Positions 29,482 through 39,143 are shown, counted from the first letter of the stretch. The stretch: DNA of 64,000 nt from Eubacterium plexicaudatum ASF492 (GCF_000364225.2 NZ_AQFT02000001.1:5266001-5330000), one strand, 5' to 3'. Translations and numbers: made by a program. The notes: generated from the letters alone by a model not told the origin.

Positions 29482-30353
29482 CTATTTCCCATAATTTTTT
29501 AGTTCTTCGATCAGTCTCCATAAATTACACCCTATGCTATCCACCAATTCATATTCATCATCAGGGAACTTTTTTGCCTGAATAACTGCTTTATCCATAT
29601 AAGGCAAATATCTTCTGGCAAAATTAATACCACTTTTCCCGTGATGTGCTCTATTTGATACCTCCCTGCTCACAAAAGTATGTTGCTCCGAAACCTTCTT
29701 ATTTTCTTTAATTTATCTAGCTGATCACCAAATTCCGCTTCTATATCAGCTAAATGCATAAGTAACCAAAACTCAAAGCAAGGATTCGCAATATAACATT
29801 TATATCCATTATCCCTGCAATACTTAATACATTCAGACATGTTAGATTCTGAATGTGTTTGCATATTTCTGTCAATCAATACGGCAAACTCATCCCTCTC
29901 ATTATTATACTTTTTTAAGTATTTCCGATAATTGATGTCATAGCCTATTTTCTTCAATTCCGTAGCAAACAAGTTTCTCTGTTTCTTTGGTAATTTATCA
30001 GGCGTTTCCAGGAATTGCTTTATAAAATCCATCGAAAATTGTTCCTTAAATTGTTCTGATACTTCTTGTAAAATATCATCCTCATTTTGCTCCCTAAGCC
30101 TAACATATTCTTCTAATAGTTCTATTACCTGCTGCGGTGCACTATTCGTATCCTTCTTTCCCCTACGCAAAACCTCTACATCAACTTTTGCATTAATACC
30201 TATTTTCACTCTATTTTTTGATAAGCCATCGAAGTATTCTTTTTCTGTCACATTTCCTTCTACGGACAAGAATACCCTTTTTTCCGGAATAATTTTCTGG
30301 GCTTCATCTTCCCGGTCATATACCGTTGATGTTAACCTGTAACGATTATACAT
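29482..30353 (-). CDS. RloB-family protein, AbiLii-like (frameshifted)
   Basis: Second gene of a two-gene defence-type pair. RloB signatures are VFLSVEGNVTEKEYFDGL near the N-terminus, FAVLIDRNMQTHSESNM (acidic site) and YIANPCFEFWLLMHL. A T4 run at 29702-29705 (plus strand) breaks the frame; one extra base restores KLKKNKKV and the C-terminus RRYLPYMDKAV to GCNLWRLIEELK, ending at 29482. It overlaps the upstream ATPase gene by 8 bases. RloB proteins with AAA ATPases form the AbiL type of abortive-infection system; nuclease or TOPRIM-like action is an inference. Confidence 0.8.
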
Positions 30354-31718
30354 TTAAATCCTCCAACACTTCATCATCAAATACCGGTATAGCATCGTAA
30401 CGTCCCAGTAAATATTCTTTGTCTATTTTCTTATCATAACGCTCCTTGTATCGAGTTAACGAATATAAATTTGAGCTATGATCCCCTTTTCTTTTTACAA
30501 ACCAAATTTCATCCTGCCTGACCAAGTCCAAATCCAACAAGTTATTATCATGCGTTGTTGCAATTATTTGACTTGTATCATCTTCCGTCAATTTATAAAA
30601 CAACTCAAGAAATTTCCGGGTAAGATTCGTATGAAGGCTTCTGTCAATTTCATCAATAAAAATGACTCTATTTCCATTATGCTCATAAAATAAAGGAATA
30701 AGATCAAATAATCTTTGTGTTCCATCTGATTCATCTAAATATTCAAAAAGCTCCTGCATATTACCATGATTTTGCATCATTTTTGTCGTAATAATATTCC
30801 CTTCGGTATCTTTAAGCAAAGAATATACCTGACTATTTACCTTGAACATTACAGGTTCATCCCCTATATCATTCGAAATTCTGGCTTTTAATTTTTCAGC
30901 CTCTTCCTTCGGAATCCCTTCAAAATTTTATCAAATTCCAATTGTCCCATCTTTGATTCCACAGATTCAATACCAGTATCAAAATATTTTAAGAGTTTTG
31001 AAAAAACATTTCTAATCTGTTCATCTTCAACCATCTGGTTCAAACCGCTATATTGACTAGTCGGAAATATTATAATCATGTTTTGAAACCAAATAAAAAT
31101 ATCTAGAATTTCAGAAAAAACTCCTTGTCTGCCATTACTTCTTTCAGCTATATCACTCAGAATGCTTTTTTTCTTCATAGAATCAGATATATTTTCACCA
31201 AAATCATCCAAATAAATTTCCCATCTCATTCTCTCTTCAGCATCTTTAATTTTAATTTCGCTTTCAGTAAAATTTATGCCATTTTCGTCAATATCTCTAT
31301 TAAAAATATAAGTCTCTGTGCCATTTTTCTCTATACGAACCAGCCATTCTGAAAGAATTTCTTTTTCTGCATAGGATATTGCAATCCCATAAGAATATTC
31401 CTTTCCCGTATGTGTTATCAACCTATACTCGAAAACTCCTGGTGTCTTATAACACTCGCCACATATTCTAAAATATTTTTTGTTTAAATCAACTTCACCC
31501 AAGCCATCCAGTATAATATCCTTTGAAAAATCAATCGCTTTAACTAAATTACTCTTTCCACTTGCGTTGGCACCATAGATAAGACCTGTTTTTAATATTT
31601 TCCTTCCATTACCATTTAAAATGTGTTCCTTATGCCTTGCCACCTTAGATGCTGCCATTGATATTGTTTGTGCAGTTTTGAATGACAAATAGTTACTGAC
31701 TGAAAAGCCTATAAACAT
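30346..31718 (-). CDS. AAA/ABC-like ATPase, RloA/AbiLi-like (frameshifted)
   Basis: First gene of the pair, an OLD/AbiEii-like (AAA_21) ATPase. The N-terminus FIGFSVSNYLSFK leads into Walker A GANASGKSNLVKAI; the C-terminal half has Walker B VIFIDEIDRSLH and the H-loop IIATTHDNNLLD. A C3 run at 30916-30918 (plus strand) breaks the frame; one extra base gives KGIPKEEAEKLKARI and joins both halves into about 457 residues. In known systems such an ATPase senses phage infection and activates the RloB partner. Confidence 0.82.
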
Positions 31719-31853
31719 CTCTTTCTACTCTCTTTCTATTATTCTATTAATATATTTTCTGTTATATTGTGAATAATTCTCTCATGCAATAGTTTTATAC
31801 GCATATCTTTTTGTATTTTGATTCTTATTAGAGTTTTTTTCTCTCATTGCATC

Positions 31854-31924
31854 TTGACAACTATCATCCCATATGTTATCTTTTACTTACAAGGATATTA
31901 GCACTCGTTTTATATAAGTGCTAA
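31854..31924 (+). promoter_or_regulatory. Sigma-A promoter with CIRCE (HrcA) operator
   Basis: Perfect -35 TTGACA (31854-31859), 17-base spacer, TATCTT (31877-31882), then TTAGCACTC (31898-31906), nine bases and AAGTGCTAA (31916-31924). The inverted repeat is the CIRCE element TTAGCACTC-N9-GAGTGCTAA with one changed base, placed at the transcription start as in groE and dnaK operons. The following leader has a hairpin (about 31932-31955). The next genes are two small proteins, not chaperones. Confidence 0.85.
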
Positions 31925-32088
31925 CAAAGGTAAAAAGATGACCTTTCGGCCATCTTTCAAACTGAATCTGCATTGTGCAAATTCAACGTAGCACTTGAAT
32001 CTTATCACATAAATGCAGAGAGTTCAACAGTTTTGCATTGCATTTAAGCAATTTACCTTTCCCAGTTTTATGAGGAAGGAGGAAAAAT

Positions 32089-32346
32089 ATGTCATTTGAT
32101 GGAGCTCTCATTAAAGAACAAGGGATTACCTTTGCAATTGCTGTTGTAAAACCATATGTTCTAACTAGCCCTGAAAAAGAATCCATTCGACTTGGTTTCA
32201 TGCGTTATTTTGGAAATATCCCAATAATTCTTATGGCGCAGAATCAAAAAGGTATTCCGACATACGATGGCCGCAAGGATATTGTACGCTTTTTGGCAAA
32301 TATACACCCATCCAGAATACCTTGGAGACACTACACAGCAACTTAA
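32089..32346 (+). CDS. Small protein of unknown function behind a heat-shock operator
   Basis: An 85-residue protein with a hydrophobic beta-like core (GITFAIAVVKPYVL), an IPIILMAQ segment and a C-terminal DIVRFLANIHPSRIPWRHY. GGAAGGAGG lies just upstream of the ATG, so translation should be strong. I recognise a conserved-hypothetical look but no known function. It is followed 20 bases later by a DUF2188 gene, and both lie downstream of a CIRCE operator, which points to control by heat or protein stress. Confidence 0.7.
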   Translation: MSFDGALIKEQGITFAIAVVKPYVLTSPEKESIRLGFMRYFGNIPIILMAQNQKGIPTYDGRKDIVRFLANIHPSRIPWRHYTAT

Positions 32347-32365
32347 TGTAAAGGAGAAGTTTTAT

Positions 32366-32593
32366 ATGGCAAATCAACATGTAGTTCCTAATAATGGGAA
32401 ATGGCAATTAAAACGAGAAAATGCAGCTCGGGCAACAAAAACTTTTGATACACAAAAAGAAGCCATTGCTTATGGCAGAGATATTGCGATACGCCAACAA
32501 TCAGAACTTGTAATTCATGATCGCCATGGCCGTATTCGCGATAAGGATAGTTATGGCAATGATCCTTGTCCACCCAAAGATACTAAATTTTAA
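32366..32593 (+). CDS. DUF2188-family small protein
   Basis: A 75-residue protein matching DUF2188: N-terminal HVVPNNGKWQLKRENAARATKTFDTQKEAIAYGRDIAIRQ, then SELVIHDRHGRIRDKDSYGNDP. The fold is a small strand-helix unit; members in many bacteria are linked to stress but lack a defined activity. AAGGAGAAG precedes ATG 32366. It sits 20 bases after the 85-residue protein and shares its HrcA-type operator. Confidence 0.8.
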   Translation: MANQHVVPNNGKWQLKRENAARATKTFDTQKEAIAYGRDIAIRQQSELVIHDRHGRIRDKDSYGNDPCPPKDTKF

Positions 32594-32651
32594 ATCTCAA
32601 AGGAAAATTTGGTTGAAAAACCCTTATTGCATCGTGAAATGTTACGTAAAG

Positions 32652-32706
32652 AACCAGCCATCGCAAAGCGAGTCAGATATTCCAAGCTTGAGATGGCTGG
32701 TTTTAC
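32652..32706 (+). terminator. Terminator after the DUF2188 gene
   Basis: Arms AACCAGCCATC (32652-32662) and GATGGCTGGTT (32692-32702) with a 29-base loop and TTTTAC tail. Confidence 0.65.
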
Positions 32707-32858
32707 ATAACTATCCAAATTAGATAACACTCTTCAATATAACACGCAATTTTCCATATAGAAAAAATTTCTTATATGGAGGACACTCTCTTTACCAACC
32801 TTATTCAATTTGCCGCAACACCATTCTTAGGAGTTATGTACAAAGCAGTTTGCCGCTG

Positions 32859-33611
32859 TTACGCCGCTTTCTGCAAGTGTCTCTGTGTTACATTACCATC
32901 CTGGAATAGATGAATACGTTCAAATGCGTAATGGAAGGAAATGATATCGTTAATCGTGACAGTAGTTTTGGCTTCATATTCGGAAAGCAGAACTTTTATG
33001 CGTGGAGCAACCTCTTTCGGCTTTGCGGTCTCATGGCCGCCGACCATATTGGCTCTTTTCTTGTAATCCCCAATGGCAAACCATGCAAGCGTGGAATCCT
33101 TTGTGGTTTGCTTCAAAATGCGGTGCAGTTCTTTAATAATATCCTCGGTAAGCGGTTCTTCCGCCACATCTATACAAAAGTCAATGGCCCGAAAATGATT
33201 GACAGTTTCAATAATGTCATCAACAGGGATTCCTTCTTCGCTGTTGATTGTGTCTGTCTCAAAAATTAGTCTGGTCTGATCTTCACTGAGTTTGCTGCCC
33301 TCTATGTGATTGGAGTTATAGGTCATGCGTACTTGAAGTTCATGGTACAGATCCCCGGGTATACGGATATTTTTTTCATTTCTTAGCGATTGGAGCAAAC
33401 TGTTATCCGAAATGGACTGGCATAGTTCATCGGCAGAACAACCGAAAAAAACAGCCATTTTTTCAAGAACATAATCGGCGATTTTCTCTTTCCGTCCGAT
33501 TTTTGCCACTGTGCGGGAGGAAATACCAAGCTCCTTAGCTAATGCAGTTTTCGTCAGACCTTTTTCATCCGGTTTTTGCAGCAGACCGGTATACGAAATC
33601 ATAGCATTCAC
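32859..33611 (-). pseudogene. HTH-Fic gene truncated inside the catalytic motif
   Basis: N-terminal XRE-type helix-turn-helix (TKTALAKELGISSRTVAKI), then a Fic protein with the inhibitory motif SNHIEG of class II Fic proteins. The Fic core stops at FHYAFERIHLFQDGN, in the middle of HPFxDGNGR, and unrelated residues lead to a stop at 32859. Proline of the motif is leucine here. The AMP-transferase half is missing, so the product can at most act as a DNA-binding or inhibitory fragment. Minus strand, same direction as the ATPase-RloB pair. Confidence 0.75.
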
Positions 33612-33856
33612 CTTCTTCCTTTACTTATTATACCCTAAAAAGTAGAAAAGTAAAGGTTCCTTTGTGGAAAAGTAAAGGGCAAGACAGACAAATATTTTGT
33701 GAGGTATAGTTTTTAATGACAATAGAAAATGCGAAGTCATTAAATAAAGTATATAGCAATGGCCACAGGGATAACGGGCATCGGATTGTATTAACCCAAT
33801 GCTAATCCACATCTGAATGATATGTGTGTTATAATTAAAAAAGAAAAGGTGATTTT

Positions 33857-34110
33857 ATGCTCTGGAAGGCAAGTTCATTCGACACACAAAATGGGTATGC
33901 AAATACCATATGGTATTCATTCCGAAGCATAGACGAAAAAATAATATGTATTTGATACAAAGAAGGCATAAGGGATATTATAAAACAGCTGTGTGCGTAT
34001 AACGGAGCAGAAATATTAGAAGGACATCTAATGCCAGACCACACGGTACAGTGATGGTGGCAGCTATGTTTCCGTAGAGGGAGATATTTGAGGAATTTGA
34101 TACAAAAGGT
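33857..34110 (+). pseudogene. Remnant of an IS200-type transposase (tnpA)
   Basis: Shifted frames encode TKWVCKYHMVFIPKHRRK and then LCAYNGAEILEGHLMPDH, the N-terminal third of an IS200 TnpA up to the HUH region (normally MPDHVHM). Several frameshifts and a stop break it. It lies directly in front of another tnpA of a different branch. Confidence 0.7.
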
Positions 34111-34117
34111 GGCATAG

Positions 34118-34531
34118 TCGGAGAGTGACATAATATTTTATTTCTATGGGTACAAATATTTGTTACAGTATCATATTATTTTTGTATGCAAATACAGAAA
34201 GAAGCTGTTTGCATCAGAACCTATATCGGATGATATAAAACAGCTTTCGTACGAGATATGCCAGAAACATCCTGTGATTATCAGATATATGAAAACTGAC
34301 AAAGACCATATCCATTACATGATAGAAACATTACGAAGTATCCCTTGTGGAGAACCGACAATGTCTGTCAGTAAAATAGTAAATCTGATGAAGCGTTACA
34401 CGACATACCATATATGGAAAAAGTATCAAAACTATCTGCGAAAGCATTTTTGGAAGGAGCGCACATTCCGGACGGATGGATATTTTGCGTGTAGCGTTGG
34501 AAATGTTTCGGAAGAAATGCTTAAAAAATAG
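34118..34531 (+). mobile_element. tnpA: IS200/IS605 transposase TnpA (Y1 HUH), N-terminus uncertain
   Basis: Single-strand DNA transposase. The frame shows YHIIFVCKYRKKLF, the HUH pair in DKDHIHYMIE, and the catalytic tyrosine in FRTDGYFACSVGN, followed by a C-terminal helix. No good ATG precedes the conserved part: the frame is open from 34118 and TTG 34160 is the only plausible start. Together with tnpB it forms an IS605-like unit that lies next to the Fic and RloB remnants. Confidence 0.8.
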
Positions 34532-34565
34532 ATAGAAAACCAAGGATAGGGGGAGACGGCAGCAA

Positions 34566-35669
34566 ATGTTAAAAGCGTACAAATATAGGATATATCCAAA
34601 TAATGAGCAGAAAGTGCAGATTGCAAAAACATTTGGCTGCTTGCCGTTTTGTCTATCATCAAACGCTGGCGTATCGGAAAGAAACATACGGGAAAGAAAA
34701 GAAATCCGTTAGTAAAACAGGATGTAATAATGATTGTAACAGAGAGTTAAAGAAAGAATATGAGTGGCTGAAGGAAGTGGACAAATTCGCCCTTACAAAT
34801 GCCATTTATAACATGGATGCGGCATTTCAGAAGTTTTTTAGGGAACATGCAGGATATCCGAAATTCAAAAGTAAGCATGATAACCATAAATCCTATACAA
34901 CAAATTTCACAAACGGAAATGTTGCGGCAGAGTTTGAGGACGGGAAGATAAAACTGCCAAAGTTAAAGCAAGTAAAGGCAAAATTCCATAGGGAATTTGA
35001 GGGACAGATAAAGGCAGCGACAGTTTCGCAGGTTCCAAGTGGTAAATATGATGTTTCCATTCTTGTGGAGACGGAACAGGAAGAACTGCCACATACAGAT
35101 AAAAACACAGGATTGGATTTAGGTGTTAAGGATTTGTGCATCACATCAGACGGCACCAAATATTGGAATCCAAAAACAATTAGGAAATATGAGAAAAAAC
35201 TTGCAAAACTGCAAAGGCAGTTATCGCATAAAGAAAAAAGAAGCAGAAATTATTATAAACAGAAAAAGAAAATAGCCATTTGCCATGAGAAGATAAGAAA
35301 TACCGGAAAAGATGATCTGCATAAGGTTCCCATGAGATGATCAGCGAAAACCAAGTGATAGTTTCAGAGGATTTACAGATAAAAAATATGGAAAAAAACC
35401 ATCAACTGGCAAAAGCAATATCAGATGTGTCGTGGTACGAATTAACAAGACAGTTAGGGTATAAGGCAGAATGGAATGGGAGGCAGTACATAAAAATAGA
35501 TGCATGCTATGCGAGCAGCCAGATATGCGCAACCTGTGGGTATCAGAATACAGACATAAAAGATTTATCCGTAAGGGAATGGATATGCCCAAAGTGCAGA
35601 GCGAAACATGATAGAGACATCAATGCTGCAAAGAATATATTGGCGGAAGGTCTGAGACAAATAGCATAA
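34566..35669 (+). mobile_element. tnpB: IS605-type TnpB, RNA-guided nuclease ancestor (two frameshifts)
   Basis: TnpB, the small RuvC nuclease related to Cas12. RuvC residues lie in GLDLGVKDLCITSDG (Asp), VSEDLQIKNM (Glu) and KHDRDINAAKNIL (Asp); the zinc ribbon is CATCGYQNT...CPKC. The frame changes near 34631 (apparent extra base, KTFGCCRFVYHQT restored by removing one T) and at 35327 (a missing T, KVSHEMISENQ restored). The catalytic residues are intact, so with corrected sequence it could be active. Confidence 0.85.
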
Positions 35670-35782
35670 AAGAAGAAATATAAATAGGGATGGTTCAGCC
35701 CGAATTAACGCCTGTGGAGATAGTAGGTTGCGAGGTCTATGAAGCAGGAAGCCCATTGGCTTTAGACAATGGGTAGTTCACA
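35640..35782 (+). ncRNA. Probable omega RNA and right end of the IS605 element
   Basis: The end of tnpB runs into a segment resembling known IS605 right ends: GGTTCAGCCCGAATTAACGC, GCGAGGTCTATGAAGCAGG, and the terminal hairpin CCCATTG (35752-35758) / CAATGGG (35767-35773), ending near GTAGTTCAC. In this family the tnpB 3' region is transcribed as the guide RNA, with the guide read from bases just outside (about 35781 onward). The exact end is inferred. Confidence 0.6.
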
Positions 35783-37068
35783 TACATAAATGAACAATCT
35801 TTAGACGGATAGAAAGAACTGTTGTTACAAAATGTTAAGAACAGATTTTAATAAGCAGGAGATTTCCTGCTTGTTGAGGTCTTATTTTTATCGTAATTAT
35901 TAATGTATGCAAGACAATGAAAATAAAATGCAAAAGACGGTTTGTTTCCGTAATCAAAAGCAGTCTGGGATATTGGGAGGGCAGTGGTTCCAATGCGGCG
36001 GTTTGCAGTTATTTATATCAAAATATAATGTACCTATAAGGTGGACACGGCAAGCGAAAGGGAAAAGCAAAGATACCAGCTGAGATCGGACAGGAATATG
36101 GACTTGATTATGACAGGATTCCGGAAAGACTGCAGGAAAAGACATGTGTGTCATACGAAGAGGCAGAGGTATATCTGGCAGAGTATGGAAGGCAGCCTGT
36201 GCATGTTTTTATAGTATGCGGTAATGACCGGTAAAATAGCTGATCTGTATTCTTTTTATGAAACTAAAATAATTTGAGGGAAAAGGGAAATATTTCTATA
36301 GATTATATAAATAGAAACGTTTCCTTTCTGTGATTTGGATATAGAATAAAGCATTTTTATCAGTCCGTTCTGTCCTGTTCATTTCATGTTATAATTTGTA
36401 GCGGTTTATCTTTTACTTATATTTGTTTTTATGAGGTCCCTTAGTATGAGGAAAAAGGAAATAACAAGTTAATAAATGCTATAAATAGGTCTTATCAGAA
36501 TGCAAATTTGTCAGATATGGGTTTAGGATATAAGGCGTTTATTTGGAAATGTATGATTTGACATCTCTAATAATCCACAGCTGAACATGGTGGAGGTGTC
36601 AGTCTTGCCGAAGGAGTAGGAGCGAAATGTTACCCCTGCGAAAGTTTGTTGTTTATTCAATAGGGTTTATCATAAATAGCACATCTTGTTCTTAATATAG
36701 CGTATAGAATAGAATAAAATATAATTAGATTTAATAATTAACTAGCGTTTAACAATGCAGTCTGAATTATTTTTTGATTAAATTTCGTCATGTGTATTTT
36801 TTAATGAAGGTTGTTTCAGGTGAAAATACAAATTTCAGAGATGATAAAAAAGGGTGATTTTCAGGATTAGTTTCTTGCAGGCCAGATGTTAATGAATATT
36901 ATTATATAGAATTAAGAAAATAGGAGGAACGATGAATTAGTAAATAAGGTAAATTGTGAGGTTTTGTAAATAGTATGATACAATAGAATAGTTATGTCCG
37001 GAGGAATTTGCAAAAGTATTAAAGCATTGAATACTCAACTAAAAACTTATCAAATAGTAATATAATTA
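35783..37068. other. Gene-poor stretch after the IS605 element
   Basis: Nearly 1.3 kb, AT-rich, with no intact gene. A hairpin AAGCAGG/CCTGCTT lies near 35852-35871. A frame at 36067-36234 encodes a plausible fragment (GQEYGLDYDRIPERLQ and VYLAEYGRQPVHVFI) without a start; I do not recognise it. The rest shows short broken frames only, consistent with decayed accessory DNA. Confidence 0.5.
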
Positions 37069-37105
37069 AACAGCCATACTATAATAAATGTATGGCTGTT
37101 TTTTA
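37069..37105. terminator. Hairpin terminator after the BlaR1-like gene
   Basis: Perfect 11-bp arms AACAGCCATAC (37069-37079) and GTATGGCTGTT (37090-37100), six T on the plus side and an AT-rich tail on the minus side. It lies 40 bases past the stop of the minus-strand gene. Confidence 0.75.
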
Positions 37106-37145
37106 GTATTTATGTTTAATAAAATCATGTGCTTTAAGGTTATAA

Positions 37146-38537
37146 TTAGTGAGGGCATTTGTTATATGTTGTATGTCCTATTTCTTCCATTATTACAATA
37201 CGACCACATTTGGCGCATTTTTTAGCATTATAATATGTTATAGTGCAACTGCCATCAGAATTTTTATCATGATGTGATGCACGAGCTGCTAAGTAATCAT
37301 GAGGACATTCTATGATTCTTGAGTCGATGGTATTGTAATATGATATAGAACCGGTTTCATCAATGCAAACAAATTTACTTTCTGTAAAGTCAACATTTTC
37401 AAATAATGAATATAAGTCAATTTCTTCAAAATTCAGAGAGACGGATTGGGAAGCTGGTAATACATTAATATCAAACGTGTCTATCGGATTAGTAACATCA
37501 TCATCAACTTCCACAGCTGGTGGCAAATTATACGCCAACGCAGGAATAGCTGAAAGCGTAAACATCACTACAGACATAACAGCAGTAGCAGCCAGTTTGA
37601 CAAATTTATGATTATAAAGCTTTTTGTTATTCATTGTGTATATCCTTTCTTCTGTAAAAGAGTTAAATCTACCTTTATATCCAAGGCCCATAGCCAGCAT
37701 ATCCGGTATATCAGATTTCTGTGATGCCAAATCAATAATAGCTAATTGAAAATCACGACGATCGTTCTTTGACATACCATTGCAGGCGCGTGCATCTGCG
37801 GCTAATTCCTGATACTTATTCATTCTTGTTATCAGAATAGAAACGACAGGATTGAACCAGTTAAGGATGCGGGCGATCAGCGAAATACGCTGAAACAGTA
37901 AATCGTTGTTCTTTATGTGTGCCAATTCGTGTTTGATTGCTATGTAATATACATGCTCCGGTACATTCCAGTTGCATGGAAGATGCAGAGTGTACCGAAA
38001 GACGCCGCCAACATGAGGACATTTTAAATCCTTTTCCATTTGGATCCGTGGTTTTCTTTTCAGATTCAGTTCTTTTGCCGCATCATCTACAAGTTTTGAG
38101 ACGCGAATCGTATGTTCTTCCATTTCTTTTTCCAGAAACAATTTGTAAAAATTGCCGAATTCACGAATCTTCCGATTTTTAGTTGCATATTTCTTATATT
38201 TCCGAATGCTGACAACCACCCACGTGATAAGCACCAGGAGTTCGGGAAAAGCAACTCTTGGAAGTGCAAAGCTGATGTATTCCGGCAAATGAACAATGAC
38301 ATGTGTTCCTGTATAAACAAATGGTGCGAATGGTACGACAGAAACAAAACTGTCAAAATATCTGCGAATGTAAAACAGACAGATTGGAAATGGAACGATA
38401 AAGAACATCAGGTTTAAACGGCATAAGAAAATACGGTATTCCGGCGGGATGCGTGTTTGCCCAGGAGAAAACAGGAGCATGTGCAGCACAAAGAACAGAC
38501 TTCCCGTTAGGTTCATGAAAAAGAGTAATTCCAACAT
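37146..38537 (-). CDS. BlaR1/MecR1-like M56 membrane metallopeptidase with cysteine-rich tail
   Basis: Membrane zinc peptidase of family M56. Four N-terminal helices surround a cytosolic catalytic domain with HELAHIKNND (HExxH) and a downstream YQELAADA glutamate. A fifth helix (KLAATAVMSVVMFTLSAIPALAY) leads to an outer domain. Instead of a beta-lactam-binding domain there is a short tail with CPH...CAKCG...CPH spacing, which may bind zinc. No blaI/mecI repressor gene lies alongside, although most homologues have one. ATG 38537 gives a normal first helix; ATG 38612 with GAGGTGAT is the alternative. Confidence 0.85.
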   Translation of the reverse strand: MLELLFFMNLTGSLFFVLHMLLFSPGQTRIPPEYRIFLCRLNLMFFIVPFPICLFYIRRYFDSFVSVVPFAPFVYTGTHVIVHLPEYISFALPRVAFPELLVLITWVVVSIRKYKKYATKNRKIREFGNFYKLFLEKEMEEHTIRVSKLVDDAAKELNLKRKPRIQMEKDLKCPHVGGVFRYTLHLPCNWNVPEHVYYIAIKHELAHIKNNDLLFQRISLIARILNWFNPVVSILITRMNKYQELAADARACNGMSKNDRRDFQLAIIDLASQKSDIPDMLAMGLGYKGRFNSFTEERIYTMNNKKLYNHKFVKLAATAVMSVVMFTLSAIPALAYNLPPAVEVDDDVTNPIDTFDINVLPASQSVSLNFEEIDLYSLFENVDFTESKFVCIDETGSISYYNTIDSRIIECPHDYLAARASHHDKNSDGSCTITYYNAKKCAKCGRIVIMEEIGHTTYNKCPH

Positions 38538-38814
38538 AGACTGATGATCTCCATTTAAAGTATATTTTTTATGCAGTTGATTATTAAGTGTGTGTTGATC
38601 TGTAACGCACATATCACCTCTTTTGCATAAATGAATTCAGACAGAACAATGAATGGCCAGGGACAGTGTATGCCAATTATATGCCTGTCCTTTGTAGTGT
38701 ACTACGCGCTATATGGAAAGTCAATATTTTTCGACCGGATTCGACAGTCCTTATGAACAGTATAAGAAGGGGAGAATTGTACAGTGTCAGTAAGATGACA
38801 CTAAAAAGAAAAAC

Positions 38815-39143
38815 GATAATTCGTTACTGTTCACTCCCAATGTCATTTACTTAAGCTTATCATAGTCAGACTTTGCGCCTGTCGGAATGGTTTTGCAGGT
38901 TGGAACATCCTCTGAAAGGACGTCTAAGGGGCGTTTTTAACGAAGGTGAAATCCAGCGCTTACAAAGACTTAGGCGCGAAGCCTTTGCTGAGCGTCTTAG
39001 TCTTCGTTAGCGATTAGTTCACCGCAGTGTTGCCCCGGTCCGCTCAGAGGATGTTCCGGCCGGCAAAACCATTCCGACAGGTGCAGAGTCGTTCGGGAAT
39101 CCGTTAAGTAAATGACATTGGGCGTGAACAGTAACGATAATTC
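38815..39143. mobile_element. 313-bp near-palindromic MITE-like element with 8-bp target duplications
   Basis: Element 38823-39135. Left end GTTACTGTTCAC and right end GTGAACAGTAAC are perfect inverted copies; similarity continues inward (CCCAATGTCATTTACTTAA; CCTGTCGGAATGGTTTTGC; GGAACATCCTCTGA) so that most of it folds back on itself. GATAATTC occurs on both sides (38815-38822 and 39136-39143), the mark of transposition. It encodes no protein. An 8-bp duplication fits several IS families, so the parent transposase cannot be named. Confidence 0.85.

Noticed and set aside
35783..37068. Additional defence genes after the IS605 element
   Set aside because: Only short broken frames are present; the single plausible fragment has no start and no recognised motif.
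38680..38712. BlaI-type operator before the BlaR1-like gene (GTAGTGTACTAC)
   Set aside because: The half-sites have the wrong orientation compared with the TACA-TGTA centre of bla/mec operators, and no repressor gene is near.
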